This document shows, piece by piece, positions 1-6,479 of a stretch of 12,408 bases of DNA. The DNA comes from an uncultured Eggerthella sp. (lineage in GTDB: Bacteria > Actinomycetota > Coriobacteriia > Coriobacteriales > Eggerthellaceae), in assembly GCA_900553605.1 (NCBI GenBank), contig USDX01000023.1:1-12408 (forward strand), written 5' to 3'. The position numbers and the translations under genes are program-made. Numbering within the stretch: the stretch's first letter is position 1; every line of letters starts with the position of its first letter. The notes below the pieces were generated by a model. It did no database searches. It saw only the letters and a list, made by a program, of their open reading frames with translations, and was not told where the DNA came from.

Positions 1-218
1 ACTTGAACTGGTGATTTATAGCGTATCCAGACACGTTTTTCTGCCTATAACCCCATTTTTCATCTTTTCTGCGTGTACACCGCAATACCCACGAAGATCA
101 ATAAAGTGTGGTATGGGATTAGCACTTGTTTGAAACCAGATGCATTTCCTGCTCAAACGAATAGCAATTTGACTGAAAGCCGAAAGAAACACCATTTCGC
201 TCCAGTACCCCCCGCCAA
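1..218. other. Gene-free left edge, nothing convincing
   Basis: No coding region with family features was found here. It lies beyond the pth terminator, so it should belong to the next transcription unit, outside the window. On the minus strand a TATAAA (15-20) could be a -10 for a gene to the left, but the base triplet before it is not TGn and the sequence 17 bp upstream (CAGAAA) is a poor -35. An 8-bp palindrome GTGTACAC (73-80) is too short to interpret. Confidence 0.5.
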
Positions 219-256
219 CAAAAAAAGATCCCGACCGCTTTTGCGATCGGGATCTT
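219..256 (-). terminator. Rho-independent terminator of glmU-prs-pth
   Basis: On the minus strand a 14-bp stem (arms 243-256 and 225-238, one G-U pair) with an AAAA loop is followed by a run of seven T, of which about two lie within the stem. It starts 2 nt after the pth stop codon, so it closes the three-gene operon. Confidence 0.93.
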
Positions 257-258
257 CG

Positions 259-837
259 TTAGTGCTGATTGAACACATCCTGCGTTCTTGCTAGGCCCTT
301 TTCCAGCAGCGATTCCACTGCTTCGGCAGCACGCTGGCATGCCTGGTCGAAATCGTCCTTTGCGTCCTTTTTCGGGGTGCCAAGCACGAAATCTACCACG
401 CTCATCCTTCCAGGAGGGCGGCCGATGCCGGTGCGCACACGCAAAAAATCGCGCGAACCGCACTTTTCGATGATGGATTTCAAGCCGTTATGGCCTGCAT
501 GCCCACCACCCTTCTTAACCTTCACGGTGCCTGGGTCGATATCAAGCTCATCGTGGATAACAATAAGCTCTTCAACCGAGCAATCGTATTCCTTGCACAG
601 CTTCGACGTAGGCCCGCCGGAAAGGTTCATGAAGCTCTGGGGCTTCGCCAAAATTACCTTTTCAATGCTGCCATCGGAATGGCGCAGCTTGCCTTCGCCC
701 ACCAAAGCACCGCAGGTGTTCTTCCAGTAGGTTACGCCCCATTCGCTGGCCAAAAGGTCTACCACCTCAAAGCCCGCATTGTGGCGCGTATGCGCGTATT
801 CTTCCCCTGGGTTGCCCAGGCCAACTACTACGCGCAT
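259..837 (-). CDS. pth: Peptidyl-tRNA hydrolase
   Basis: This cytosolic enzyme cleaves the ester bond of peptidyl-tRNAs that drop off ribosomes and so recycles tRNA. The 192-residue protein has the usual Pth length and is complete. The N-terminal signature VVGLGNPGEEYAHTRHNAG carries the substrate-binding Asn9 and the catalytic His19, which matches E. coli His20. Other family landmarks are SFMNLSGG (Asn71), HDELD with Asp96, and the glycine-rich GGGHAGHNGLKS segment with His113. The ATG lies 3 nt after the prs stop codon. Only a short AAGG is available as ribosome-binding site, very close to the start, so translation is probably coupled to prs. It is the last gene of glmU-prs-pth and ends at a strong terminator. 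Pairing of prs and pth is common in bacteria. The identification is secure. Confidence 0.97.
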   Translation of the reverse strand: MRVVVGLGNPGEEYAHTRHNAGFEVVDLLASEWGVTYWKNTCGALVGEGKLRHSDGSIEKVILAKPQSFMNLSGGPTSKLCKEYDCSVEELIVIHDELDIDPGTVKVKKGGGHAGHNGLKSIIEKCGSRDFLRVRTGIGRPPGRMSVVDFVLGTPKKDAKDDFDQACQRAAEAVESLLEKGLARTQDVFNQH

Positions 838-840
838 GCC

Positions 841-1812
841 TTACAGGGCAAACTCTGGGTCGAACAGCGAAGCAACCGACTTGTTGTCGTATACGTTGTT
901 GATGGCACGAGCCAAAAGCGGAGCAACGGAAATAACGTTGATCTTGCCAGTCTGCTTTTCCTGAGGAACAGCAACGGTGTTGCAAACTACCAGCTCGTCG
1001 ATCTGGGAGTTTTCGATGCGCTCGTAAGCAGGACCGCTGAAAATAGGATGCGTTGCGCAAACGTATACCTTTTCAGCGCCCTTCTGCTTCAGCGTGGCAA
1101 CAGCAGCGCACAGGGTGCCAGCGGTATCAATCATATCGTCGTTAACAATGCAGATCTTGCCGTTAACATCGCCGATAAGAGCGGTGATTTCTGCCTTGTT
1201 ATGACCAGGACGGCCCTTGTGCATGATAGCCAGGTCGGAATGAAGCATGTCGGAAAGCTTCTTTGCAGCCTTAGCGCGGCCAACATCAGGGCTTACCACG
1301 CACAGCTTTTCGGTGTCGATATTCTTCTTGCGGAAGTAATCGGCAAAGATAGGCAGCGCCGTAAGGTGATCTACCGGGGTATCGAAGAAGCCCTGGATCT
1401 GGCCCTGATGAAGATCGATGGTAATGGTACGGTCAATGCCAGCAGCGGTCATGATGTTGGCAACCAGCTTAGCCGTAATAGGCTCACGCGCAGCAGCCTT
1501 GCGGTCCTGACGAGCATAGCCATAGCAAGGAACAACGGCGTTTACGGTACGAGCAGAAGCGCGCTTTGCCGCGTCGGCCATAATAAGCAGCTCCATTACT
1601 GCTTCGTTAACGTTAGGCGTGGAAGTGGACTGTACGATGAATACGTCTGCGCCACGAACACTCTCAAGATAACGTGCGTAAATTTCACCGTTCGAGAACT
1701 TCTCGAGCTTCACGTTGCCGAGCGTGGTGCCCAGCGCAGTGGCAATATCCTCAGCCAGCTCGGGACAGGTTGACCCGGCGAATACCGCCATGGTCTTGGT
1801 CATGTTGCTCAT
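841..1812 (-). CDS. prs: Ribose-phosphate pyrophosphokinase (PRPP synthetase)
   Basis: Prs transfers pyrophosphate from ATP to ribose 5-phosphate to make PRPP, the precursor for purine, pyrimidine, NAD, histidine and tryptophan synthesis. Numbered from the ATG at 1812 (323 residues), visible motifs are YGYARQDRK (98-105), DLHQGQIQGFFD (133-144), the flexible-loop KGRP with the expected catalytic Lys199 and Arg201, and the ribose-5-phosphate loop NDDMIDTAGTL (224-234). These are features of class I Prs enzymes. An upstream in-frame TTG (1836) lies inside glmU. The ATG chosen is the first ATG, overlaps the glmU stop as TAATG, and has AGAGGA 10 nt upstream. The downstream neighbour pth follows after 3 nt. 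Class I enzymes are classically phosphate-activated and ADP-inhibited; that is family knowledge and is not visible here. Confidence 0.97.
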   Translation of the reverse strand: MSNMTKTMAVFAGSTCPELAEDIATALGTTLGNVKLEKFSNGEIYARYLESVRGADVFIVQSTSTPNVNEAVMELLIMADAAKRASARTVNAVVPCYGYARQDRKAAAREPITAKLVANIMTAAGIDRTITIDLHQGQIQGFFDTPVDHLTALPIFADYFRKKNIDTEKLCVVSPDVGRAKAAKKLSDMLHSDLAIMHKGRPGHNKAEITALIGDVNGKICIVNDDMIDTAGTLCAAVATLKQKGAEKVYVCATHPIFSGPAYERIENSQIDELVVCNTVAVPQEKQTGKINVISVAPLLARAINNVYDNKSVASLFDPEFAL

Positions 1813-3173
1813 TAGTTCTTCTTCCTCTCGTTCCAATGCTCAATTTCCGTCTGACGGGCGCGACCCAAACCAAGGGCCCCCGCAGATACGTCTTTGGTGA
1901 TAACGGATCCGGCGCCGATAAGGGAGTTTTCCCCCAGCGTTACCGGAGCAACCATCATTACATCGCTGCCAACAAAGCAGTTGTCGCCGATGGTAGTAGG
2001 CCATTTCTTTTCGCCATCGTAGTTGCAAGTGATGCTGCCAGCGCCAATGTTAACGCCTTCACCCATGGTGGTGTCGCCGATGTAGCTCAAGTGCGGCACC
2101 TTGCTGCCCTTGCCGATGGTAGATTTCTTGATTTCCACGTGTGTGCCCGCCTTGGAGCCTTCGCACATGTGCGTGCCAGGACGCAGATACGCACGAGGAC
2201 CGCACGTAACATCAGCGTCAAGAACGGTTTCGATAGCCACGGTTTCTTCGACCTGGCAATTCGCCCCCACCGTAGTGTCGGTAAGGCGGGAATTGGGACC
2301 AACAACGCTGCCGGTGGCAATGGAGGTGGCGCCCATAAGGAAGGTCATGGGCAGAATCTCAACATCGGGTTCGATGGTTACGTCAGGGCCGATCCACGTG
2401 GTGGCAGGATCCATGATGGCTACGCCGTTGTCCATATGCATGCCATTGATGCGCTGCTGCAGCACCTTGGTGGCTTCAGCGAGCTGGCGGCGGGAATTAA
2501 CGCCCAGGCATTCGGATGCGTCTTCGGCTTTCAGGCCAAGAACGCGCTTGCCTTGGTTGCGGGCAATGCCCAGAACATCGGTAAGGTAGTATTCGCCCTG
2601 CGCATTGTCGGTGGAAACTTCTTCCAGCGCAGCAAACAGGGTTTCGATGTCGAAGCAGTAGAAACCGGAATTGCATTCCGTTACTGCTGCCTGTTCAGGT
2701 GTGCAGTCTTTCTGCTCAACGATTTCCTGAACGTCGCCTGCCGCATCGCGGATAATGCGGCCGTAGCCCGTGGGGTTTTCCGCTTCCATGGTCAGAACAA
2801 CCACGGCAGCGTTAGCCTCTTCGCGCGTGCGAACAAGCTCAGCGATGGTTTCGGCGCGTACCAGCGGGGAATCGCCCGTAAGCACCACCAGGGAACCGCT
2901 ACGGCCTTCGAGCGCACCACGAGCGGCAAGAACCGCATGGGCGGTACCCAGCTGCTCTTCCTGAACAACGGTGGTTACGTCGGTAAGGAGAGGCTCTACC
3001 TGTTCCCTGCCGTGGCCTACCACGCCAACAACGGAATCGATGCCCGCAGCGTGTGCGGCATCGACGACCCAACGAACAAGGGGCTTACCAAAAATCTGGT
3101 GAGCCACCTTGGGTTTAGATGATTTCATGCGGGTACCTGCACCCGCAGCAAGAATAAGAGCTGATGCTTCCAT
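1812..3173 (-). CDS. glmU: Bifunctional GlmU: GlcN-1-P acetyltransferase / UDP-GlcNAc pyrophosphorylase
   Basis: GlmU makes UDP-GlcNAc, the first dedicated sugar nucleotide of peptidoglycan synthesis, by acetylating glucosamine 1-phosphate and then uridylylating it. Numbered from the ATG at 3173, the protein has 453 residues. The N-terminal nucleotidyltransferase shows LILAAGAGTRMKSSKPK (6-22), QEEQLGTAH (71-79) and TGDSPL. The C-terminal left-handed beta-helix shows RPG (Arg331), HLSYIGD with the expected catalytic His361, and NIGAGSITCNYDG. Both active sites look intact. A TTG at 3191 also opens the frame, but AGAAAGG sits 5 nt before the ATG and inside that longer version, so the ATG is preferred. 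The gene has its own candidate promoter at 3208-3216 and overlaps prs by 1 nt. Confidence 0.97.
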   Translation of the reverse strand: MEASALILAAGAGTRMKSSKPKVAHQIFGKPLVRWVVDAAHAAGIDSVVGVVGHGREQVEPLLTDVTTVVQEEQLGTAHAVLAARGALEGRSGSLVVLTGDSPLVRAETIAELVRTREEANAAVVVLTMEAENPTGYGRIIRDAAGDVQEIVEQKDCTPEQAAVTECNSGFYCFDIETLFAALEEVSTDNAQGEYYLTDVLGIARNQGKRVLGLKAEDASECLGVNSRRQLAEATKVLQQRINGMHMDNGVAIMDPATTWIGPDVTIEPDVEILPMTFLMGATSIATGSVVGPNSRLTDTTVGANCQVEETVAIETVLDADVTCGPRAYLRPGTHMCEGSKAGTHVEIKKSTIGKGSKVPHLSYIGDTTMGEGVNIGAGSITCNYDGEKKWPTTIGDNCFVGSDVMMVAPVTLGENSLIGAGSVITKDVSAGALGLGRARQTEIEHWNERKKN

Positions 3174-3178
3174 GGACG

Positions 3179-3185
3179 CCTTTCT
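3179..3185 (-). promoter_or_regulatory. Ribosome-binding site that fixes the glmU start
   Basis: AGAAAGG on the minus strand lies 5 nt before the ATG at 3173. It argues against the upstream TTG at 3191, which would place this site inside the coding sequence. Confidence 0.8.
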
Positions 3186-3207
3186 GCTCAATTGCCTATG
3201 CGTCCTC

Positions 3208-3216
3208 AGTATAGCA
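3208..3216 (-). promoter_or_regulatory. Extended -10 promoter for glmU-prs-pth
   Basis: The minus strand reads TGCTATACT, a TGn extended -10 with a near-consensus hexamer, about 35 nt before the glmU ATG and just after the preceding stop codon. The sequence 17 bp upstream (CGATAG) is not a recognisable -35, so recognition would rest on the extended -10. This is inferred from sequence only. Confidence 0.5.
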
Positions 3217-3230
3217 AACGAAAACCAACG

Positions 3231-4139
3231 CTATCGCTGCTCCGCAATAACCAAACCAGAGCAAAGCGCATCGAGCAAAACAATGGCGTAATGCTGAGCA
3301 GAACGATCGGCGCCAGCGTCTTCCCAGCCCTCTTCGGGCAGGCGAACAGCAATGCGGCGCTGATGGCCTTCCGTTGCCATAAGAGCCTGACCAACGCGGT
3401 CGGGAAGGCTTTCTTCATCCACGAAATCTACCGTGGGAACCGTGGAAGCGGGCTTTTCGTTGCCAACCAAAATTTGCACGAAATACATGCTTTCATCGGG
3501 AGCAACCAGCAGAGAATCGGCGCTGGTAACCTTCGATGCCGGAGTGGTGGCAAGCGCCAAGTTCGACATACGAGCGGCAACCGAACGAGTGAATTCCGAT
3601 GTGCCGAAAAGGCAGATAAGGTTCGATTCGAGCACCTGAGCTGCGCGGGCAAAACCCAAACGAGGAACGGGGCTGAAAGAATCCTTACCCTTCCAAGAAT
3701 GCTGCAAGTGCAGAAGCGCGCGGAAGGTGAATGCGCCGGCAATGCCATCGGTGGGCAAGCCCATGTTCAGCTGGAAACGACGCAGAGCATCTTCCGTGTG
3801 AACACCAAAAATACCGTCGGCAATACCACAAGAAAAGCCCAGCGCGGAAAGAGCTTCCTGGAGCGTACGAACATCGGCACCGTGGAAGAACGGAACGCGC
3901 AAGAACAGGTTGCGGTCGCCCAATTCGAACGACGCGTCAACCAATTTGGTCCAAACGGCGTTGTCCACTTCAGCACGCGGCTCGATGCCGCAATCGCGGC
4001 ACAGCGACAAAACAGCGTTTTCCGTTTCGGCACCAAAGGTGCCCGTTACCTGATCTTCAGCCAGATAACCAGCTTTTACGAGCCTGCGCTGCACATCTTC
4101 AACCGCAGCGCCGGAATCGTTTTTCTTAATAGGATCCAT
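3231..4139 (-). CDS. Cytosolic protein with two peptidoglycan-binding domains, CwlM-like
   Basis: About 302 residues with no signal peptide and no membrane segment, so it is predicted to stay in the cytoplasm. The first half holds two peptidoglycan-binding type 1 repeats. Repeat one runs from about AAVEDVQRRLVKAGY to the segment before SFELGDRNLF. Repeat two contains DVRTLQEALSALGF, then DGIFGVHTEDALRRFQ and GLPTDGIAGAFTFRALL. From memory, this layout and the linker between repeats resemble mycobacterial CwlM, a cytosolic amidase-family protein that activates MurA. The second half (about 150-302) shows none of the His/Glu zinc ligands of an Amidase_3 domain, so it may be a degenerate amidase fold or something unrelated. 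The frame also opens at a GTG (4148) that overlaps the upstream stop codon as TAGTG; I used the ATG at 4139, three codons later. A role in envelope regulation is inference. Confidence 0.85.
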   Translation of the reverse strand: MDPIKKNDSGAAVEDVQRRLVKAGYLAEDQVTGTFGAETENAVLSLCRDCGIEPRAEVDNAVWTKLVDASFELGDRNLFLRVPFFHGADVRTLQEALSALGFSCGIADGIFGVHTEDALRRFQLNMGLPTDGIAGAFTFRALLHLQHSWKGKDSFSPVPRLGFARAAQVLESNLICLFGTSEFTRSVAARMSNLALATTPASKVTSADSLLVAPDESMYFVQILVGNEKPASTVPTVDFVDEESLPDRVGQALMATEGHQRRIAVRLPEEGWEDAGADRSAQHYAIVLLDALCSGLVIAEQR

Positions 4140-4147
4140 ATACTTCA

Positions 4148-5260
4148 CTACTTAAGTCGATCAACGAACCAATCTGCCATCGACGCTAAAAGGTCGCGCA
4201 TCTTCGATTCGGGCAGGATTTTCGCAAGGCGTTCCTGAGCGTTGGCGGTTAGCTTCTCTGCATAGGCGCGCGCATAATCGATGCTGCCCGCCTCACGCAT
4301 GATGGAAACCGCTTCCTCAAGAATAGCCGGATCCGTTTCCTTGGAGGAAAGGATCTCCACCAAGCGTTCCCGCTTCGTGGTGTTCTGCAGCGCATGAACC
4401 ACAACAAGCGTTCGCTTGCCTTCGGTAATATCGCTGCGATAGTCTTTTTCTTTTGCTTCCTTGGTGCCAACCAGGTTAAGCAGGTCGTCCTGAATCTGGA
4501 ACGCAAGGCCCGTGTCCAAGCCGTAAGCACGAAGGGCTTCAACCTGCTCTTCCGAGCCGCCGCCAACCATGGCGCCAACAGCCAGAGGAACCGCGCCAGA
4601 ATAATGAGCGGTTTTGTGCGTTGCCATAACCAGGTAATCTTCCGGAGTGATGTCATAGCGACCGTCACGAGCCCAACCGATATCAAGGGCCTGACCTTCT
4701 ACCGTGCTCTGAGCCATGGAAACCAGCTCGATGGCAACGCGCACCTTCATAGAGTCGGAAAGCAGCGGATCGCGCATAACGATGCCGTTTACGATGGACA
4801 GGGCCAAGTCGCCCGCGTTGATGGCAAGGCCTTCGCCCTGGGTAAGGTGCATGCAAGGCTCGCCGCGGCGCAGCGATGCTTCATCGGCAATATCGTCGTG
4901 AATAAGAGCAGCCGTATGGAAGTGCTCGATAGCGGCAGCGGCGGAAAATGCTCGACGGATATCGCCACCTACCGCAGCGCATGCTGCAACGCAAATAAGA
5001 GGACGATGACGCTTGCCGCCATTTTGGCTGTACTTCATAAGCGGAGCGTACAGGTACTTGTCCATATCAGGATGGCTACCCGCAGGAATGAACGTGTTGA
5101 TGATGTCGCCGACCTTATCCGCGTAGCGGCTCAGGTACGATTCGAACAGCGCGGGCGATCCGGGCTGGGCAGATGCATCTTCTGTCTTGCAGTATGCCTC
5201 GAAATCCTTGATGTTTTGGACGATCTTGGGATCCTGCATGTAAGGTGCGATGTCTGTCAT
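4148..5260 (-). CDS. Polyprenyl (trans-isoprenyl) diphosphate synthase
   Basis: This enzyme extends allylic diphosphates with isopentenyl diphosphate to make linear isoprenoids such as quinone side chains or GGPP. Numbered from the ATG at 5260 (370 residues), it has GGKRHRP (81-87), the first Asp-rich motif HDDIAD (121-126), Lys/Thr in ATHKTAHY, and the second Asp-rich motif QDDLLN (257-262), with Asn in place of the final Asp. The first motif lacks the two-residue insertion of bacterial short-chain FPP synthases, and small alanines occupy the positions four and five residues before it. Both suggest a C20 or longer product, though I cannot fix the length. The frame stays open upstream to 5350, but that part would read through the tRNA-Leu gene, so the later ATG is the start. 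The ribosome-binding site is weak. The next gene overlaps or starts 8 nt later. Confidence 0.93.
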   Translation of the reverse strand: MTDIAPYMQDPKIVQNIKDFEAYCKTEDASAQPGSPALFESYLSRYADKVGDIINTFIPAGSHPDMDKYLYAPLMKYSQNGGKRHRPLICVAACAAVGGDIRRAFSAAAAIEHFHTAALIHDDIADEASLRRGEPCMHLTQGEGLAINAGDLALSIVNGIVMRDPLLSDSMKVRVAIELVSMAQSTVEGQALDIGWARDGRYDITPEDYLVMATHKTAHYSGAVPLAVGAMVGGGSEEQVEALRAYGLDTGLAFQIQDDLLNLVGTKEAKEKDYRSDITEGKRTLVVVHALQNTTKRERLVEILSSKETDPAILEEAVSIMREAGSIDYARAYAEKLTANAQERLAKILPESKMRDLLASMADWFVDRLK

Positions 5261-5283
5261 CTTCAACGCTTTCGTTATAACCG

Positions 5284-5306
5284 AGTGCCCGCTAAAACGG
5301 GGCACT
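5284..5306 (-). other. Stem-loop between tRNA-Leu and the prenyl synthase gene
   Basis: A perfect 7-bp stem AGTGCCC/GGGCACT with a 9-nt loop lies 14 nt after the tRNA CCA end. No T run follows it, so it is not a standard terminator. It could help separate the tRNA from the downstream mRNA or leave some read-through. A 10-bp palindrome CTGAATTCAG (5308-5317) lies just before it. Confidence 0.5.
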
Positions 5307-5320
5307 GCTGAATTCAGAAC

Positions 5321-5405
5321 TGGTAGGAGCGGTGGGACTCGAACCCACAAACCCGAAGGTGGCGGATTTTAAGTCCGCTGTGTATGCCAATTCCACCACG
5401 CTCCC
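5321..5405 (-). tRNA. tRNA-Leu (anticodon UAA)
   Basis: The minus strand folds as a complete class II tRNA of 85 nt including an encoded CCA (5321-5323). The acceptor arms are GGGAGCG and CGCTCCT, so the first pair is G-U. The anticodon stem is GCGGA/TCCGC around the loop CTTAAAA, giving anticodon TAA (5369-5371), which reads UUA and UUG. A variable arm (ACCTTCGGGTT) and a T arm GTGGG-TTCGAGT-CCCAC with discriminator A complete the leucine-type fold. The promoter is probably the extended -10 at 5434-5442. No terminator separates it from the prenyl synthase gene 60 nt downstream. Confidence 0.96.
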
Positions 5406-5433
5406 GTATTGCCCCTGACGGGCAAGCGTTACC

Positions 5434-5442
5434 ATCATAGCA
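5434..5442 (-). promoter_or_regulatory. Extended -10 promoter of tRNA-Leu
   Basis: The minus strand reads TGCTATGAT, about 30 nt before the tRNA 5' end. Its upstream region overlaps the terminator stem of the previous operon, and the position 17 bp upstream is CG-rich, not a -35. It is likely the start of the tRNA and prenyl synthase transcript. Confidence 0.5.
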
Positions 5443-5475
5443 AAAATAACCCCCAACGCGCGGTTGAGGATTATT
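5442..5475 (-). terminator. Terminator of the ftsB-like/ppx operon
   Basis: A 13-bp stem on the minus strand (arms 5463-5475 and 5445-5457, two G-U pairs) with a 5-nt loop runs into TTTTTG. It lies about 50 nt after the ppx stop and ends exactly where the tRNA-Leu extended -10 begins. Confidence 0.85.
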
Positions 5476-5525
5476 CCCATGAAAGCTCTTCAGTGAACAA
5501 ACCTTAACCAATTAGCAAGATTTGT

Positions 5526-6479
5526 TTATTTCCCCTGCTCATAGGCATCAAGGATCAAACCTTGAAGGATATCCGATTCGCTAACTGTGAAGGATTTGCA
5601 ATCGGTTGCCGCAAGCACTTCAAGCAAAATGCCCAAGCCAGCAACAATAACCGAAGCGCGTTCAGGCTGAAGACCCACTACGTGCTTGCGGTCTGCCAAG
5701 GGCATGCTGGATAGCTGGCGGTACAGGCCGTTCAAGGTTTCACCTGGAACCGTAACGCCATCGACCAAGGAAGAATCGTATACTTCCATCTTCTTGTCCA
5801 TGGAAACAACGCTGGTTGCCGTGCCTGCCACCGCAACAATACGGTCGATTTCAATCCCTTTGTTTTTCGCATGTTCGAAAAAAGGTCTGAATTCGCGCTG
5901 AACCCAGGCGCGAGCCTGCACCAATTCAGGTTCAGCTGGAGGGTCGGAAACATAAAAGCGCTCCGTCATACGGCGGCACCCAACGTTGAACGAATGCGCC
6001 AACTTCGGAGCTTCGCCGCCAACGCCCAGCACCACTTCGGTGGAGCCGCCACCGATATCGGCAACCAGAAGGTTTTCACCTTCGTGCCCGCGCGAAGCAC
6101 CGCGGAACGAAAGAGCCGCCTCGCGCTCGCCTTCGATAACGGAGAGCTCTACGCCCAGCTCGTGCAACTTCCCTACCAAAACGTCGGAATTCTTAGCATC
6201 GCGCGAAGCACTGGTAGCAACGGCGACAATAGGAATTTCAGGGTGTTTGTCATCGCGATAGCTATTCACGATTTCAACGTATTCGCCAATCTGCGCAACC
6301 ACGCGCTGAATGGCGTCTTCCTGGAGGACGCCCGTTTTATCGACGCCAACACCAAGATTGGTTATAACGCAACGTCGCTCAAGCTCATGGAGCGCGCCGT
6401 CTTGAACCTCTGCCAACAACAATCGGCACGTTACCGTGCCGATGTCGAATGCTGCAATACGTTTTGAATTAGTGGCCAT
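5526..6479 (-). CDS. Ppx/GppA family exopolyphosphatase or pppGpp phosphatase
   Basis: A soluble phosphatase of the ASKHA (actin/Hsp70) fold that removes terminal phosphates from polyphosphate or converts pppGpp to ppGpp; sequence alone does not decide which. Numbered from the ATG at 6479 it has 317 residues, the short form without the C-terminal HD domain, as in actinobacterial Ppx1/Ppx2. Landmarks are FDIGTVTCRLLL (11-22; most relatives have SN where this has TV), IEGEREA (115-121, the catalytic-Glu region), ADIGGGSTEVVLG (140-152) and AGTATSV (218-224). The start codon lies inside the end of the ftsB-like gene (11-nt overlap), so translation is probably coupled. A TTG two codons upstream is an alternative start. 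Coupling to a division gene could link phosphate or alarmone signalling to growth; this is inference. Confidence 0.92.
   Translation of the reverse strand: MATNSKRIAAFDIGTVTCRLLLAEVQDGALHELERRCVITNLGVGVDKTGVLQEDAIQRVVAQIGEYVEIVNSYRDDKHPEIPIVAVATSASRDAKNSDVLVGKLHELGVELSVIEGEREAALSFRGASRGHEGENLLVADIGGGSTEVVLGVGGEAPKLAHSFNVGCRRMTERFYVSDPPAEPELVQARAWVQREFRPFFEHAKNKGIEIDRIVAVAGTATSVVSMDKKMEVYDSSLVDGVTVPGETLNGLYRQLSSMPLADRKHVVGLQPERASVIVAGLGILLEVLAATDCKSFTVSESDILQGLILDAYEQGK

Noticed and set aside
1813..1836. Upstream TTG start for prs
   Set aside because: It lies within the end of glmU, and its extra residues are just the glmU ribosome-binding stretch (Glu-rich). The ATG at 1812 overlapping the stop is a standard coupling arrangement.
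490..3122. Long plus-strand open frames of 427 and 482 codons opposite pth, prs and glmU
   Set aside because: They lie antisense to three genes with intact, well-known motifs. Their translations show no recognisable domain, and they fit the low stop density expected opposite GC-rich codons.
3192..5311. Plus-strand open frames of 348 and 305 codons opposite the CwlM-like and prenyl synthase genes
   Set aside because: Antisense shadows with no family motif and low-complexity composition.
5261..5350. N-terminal extension of the prenyl synthase by 30 residues
   Set aside because: It would translate through the 3' half of tRNA-Leu; the ATG at 5260 is the sensible start.
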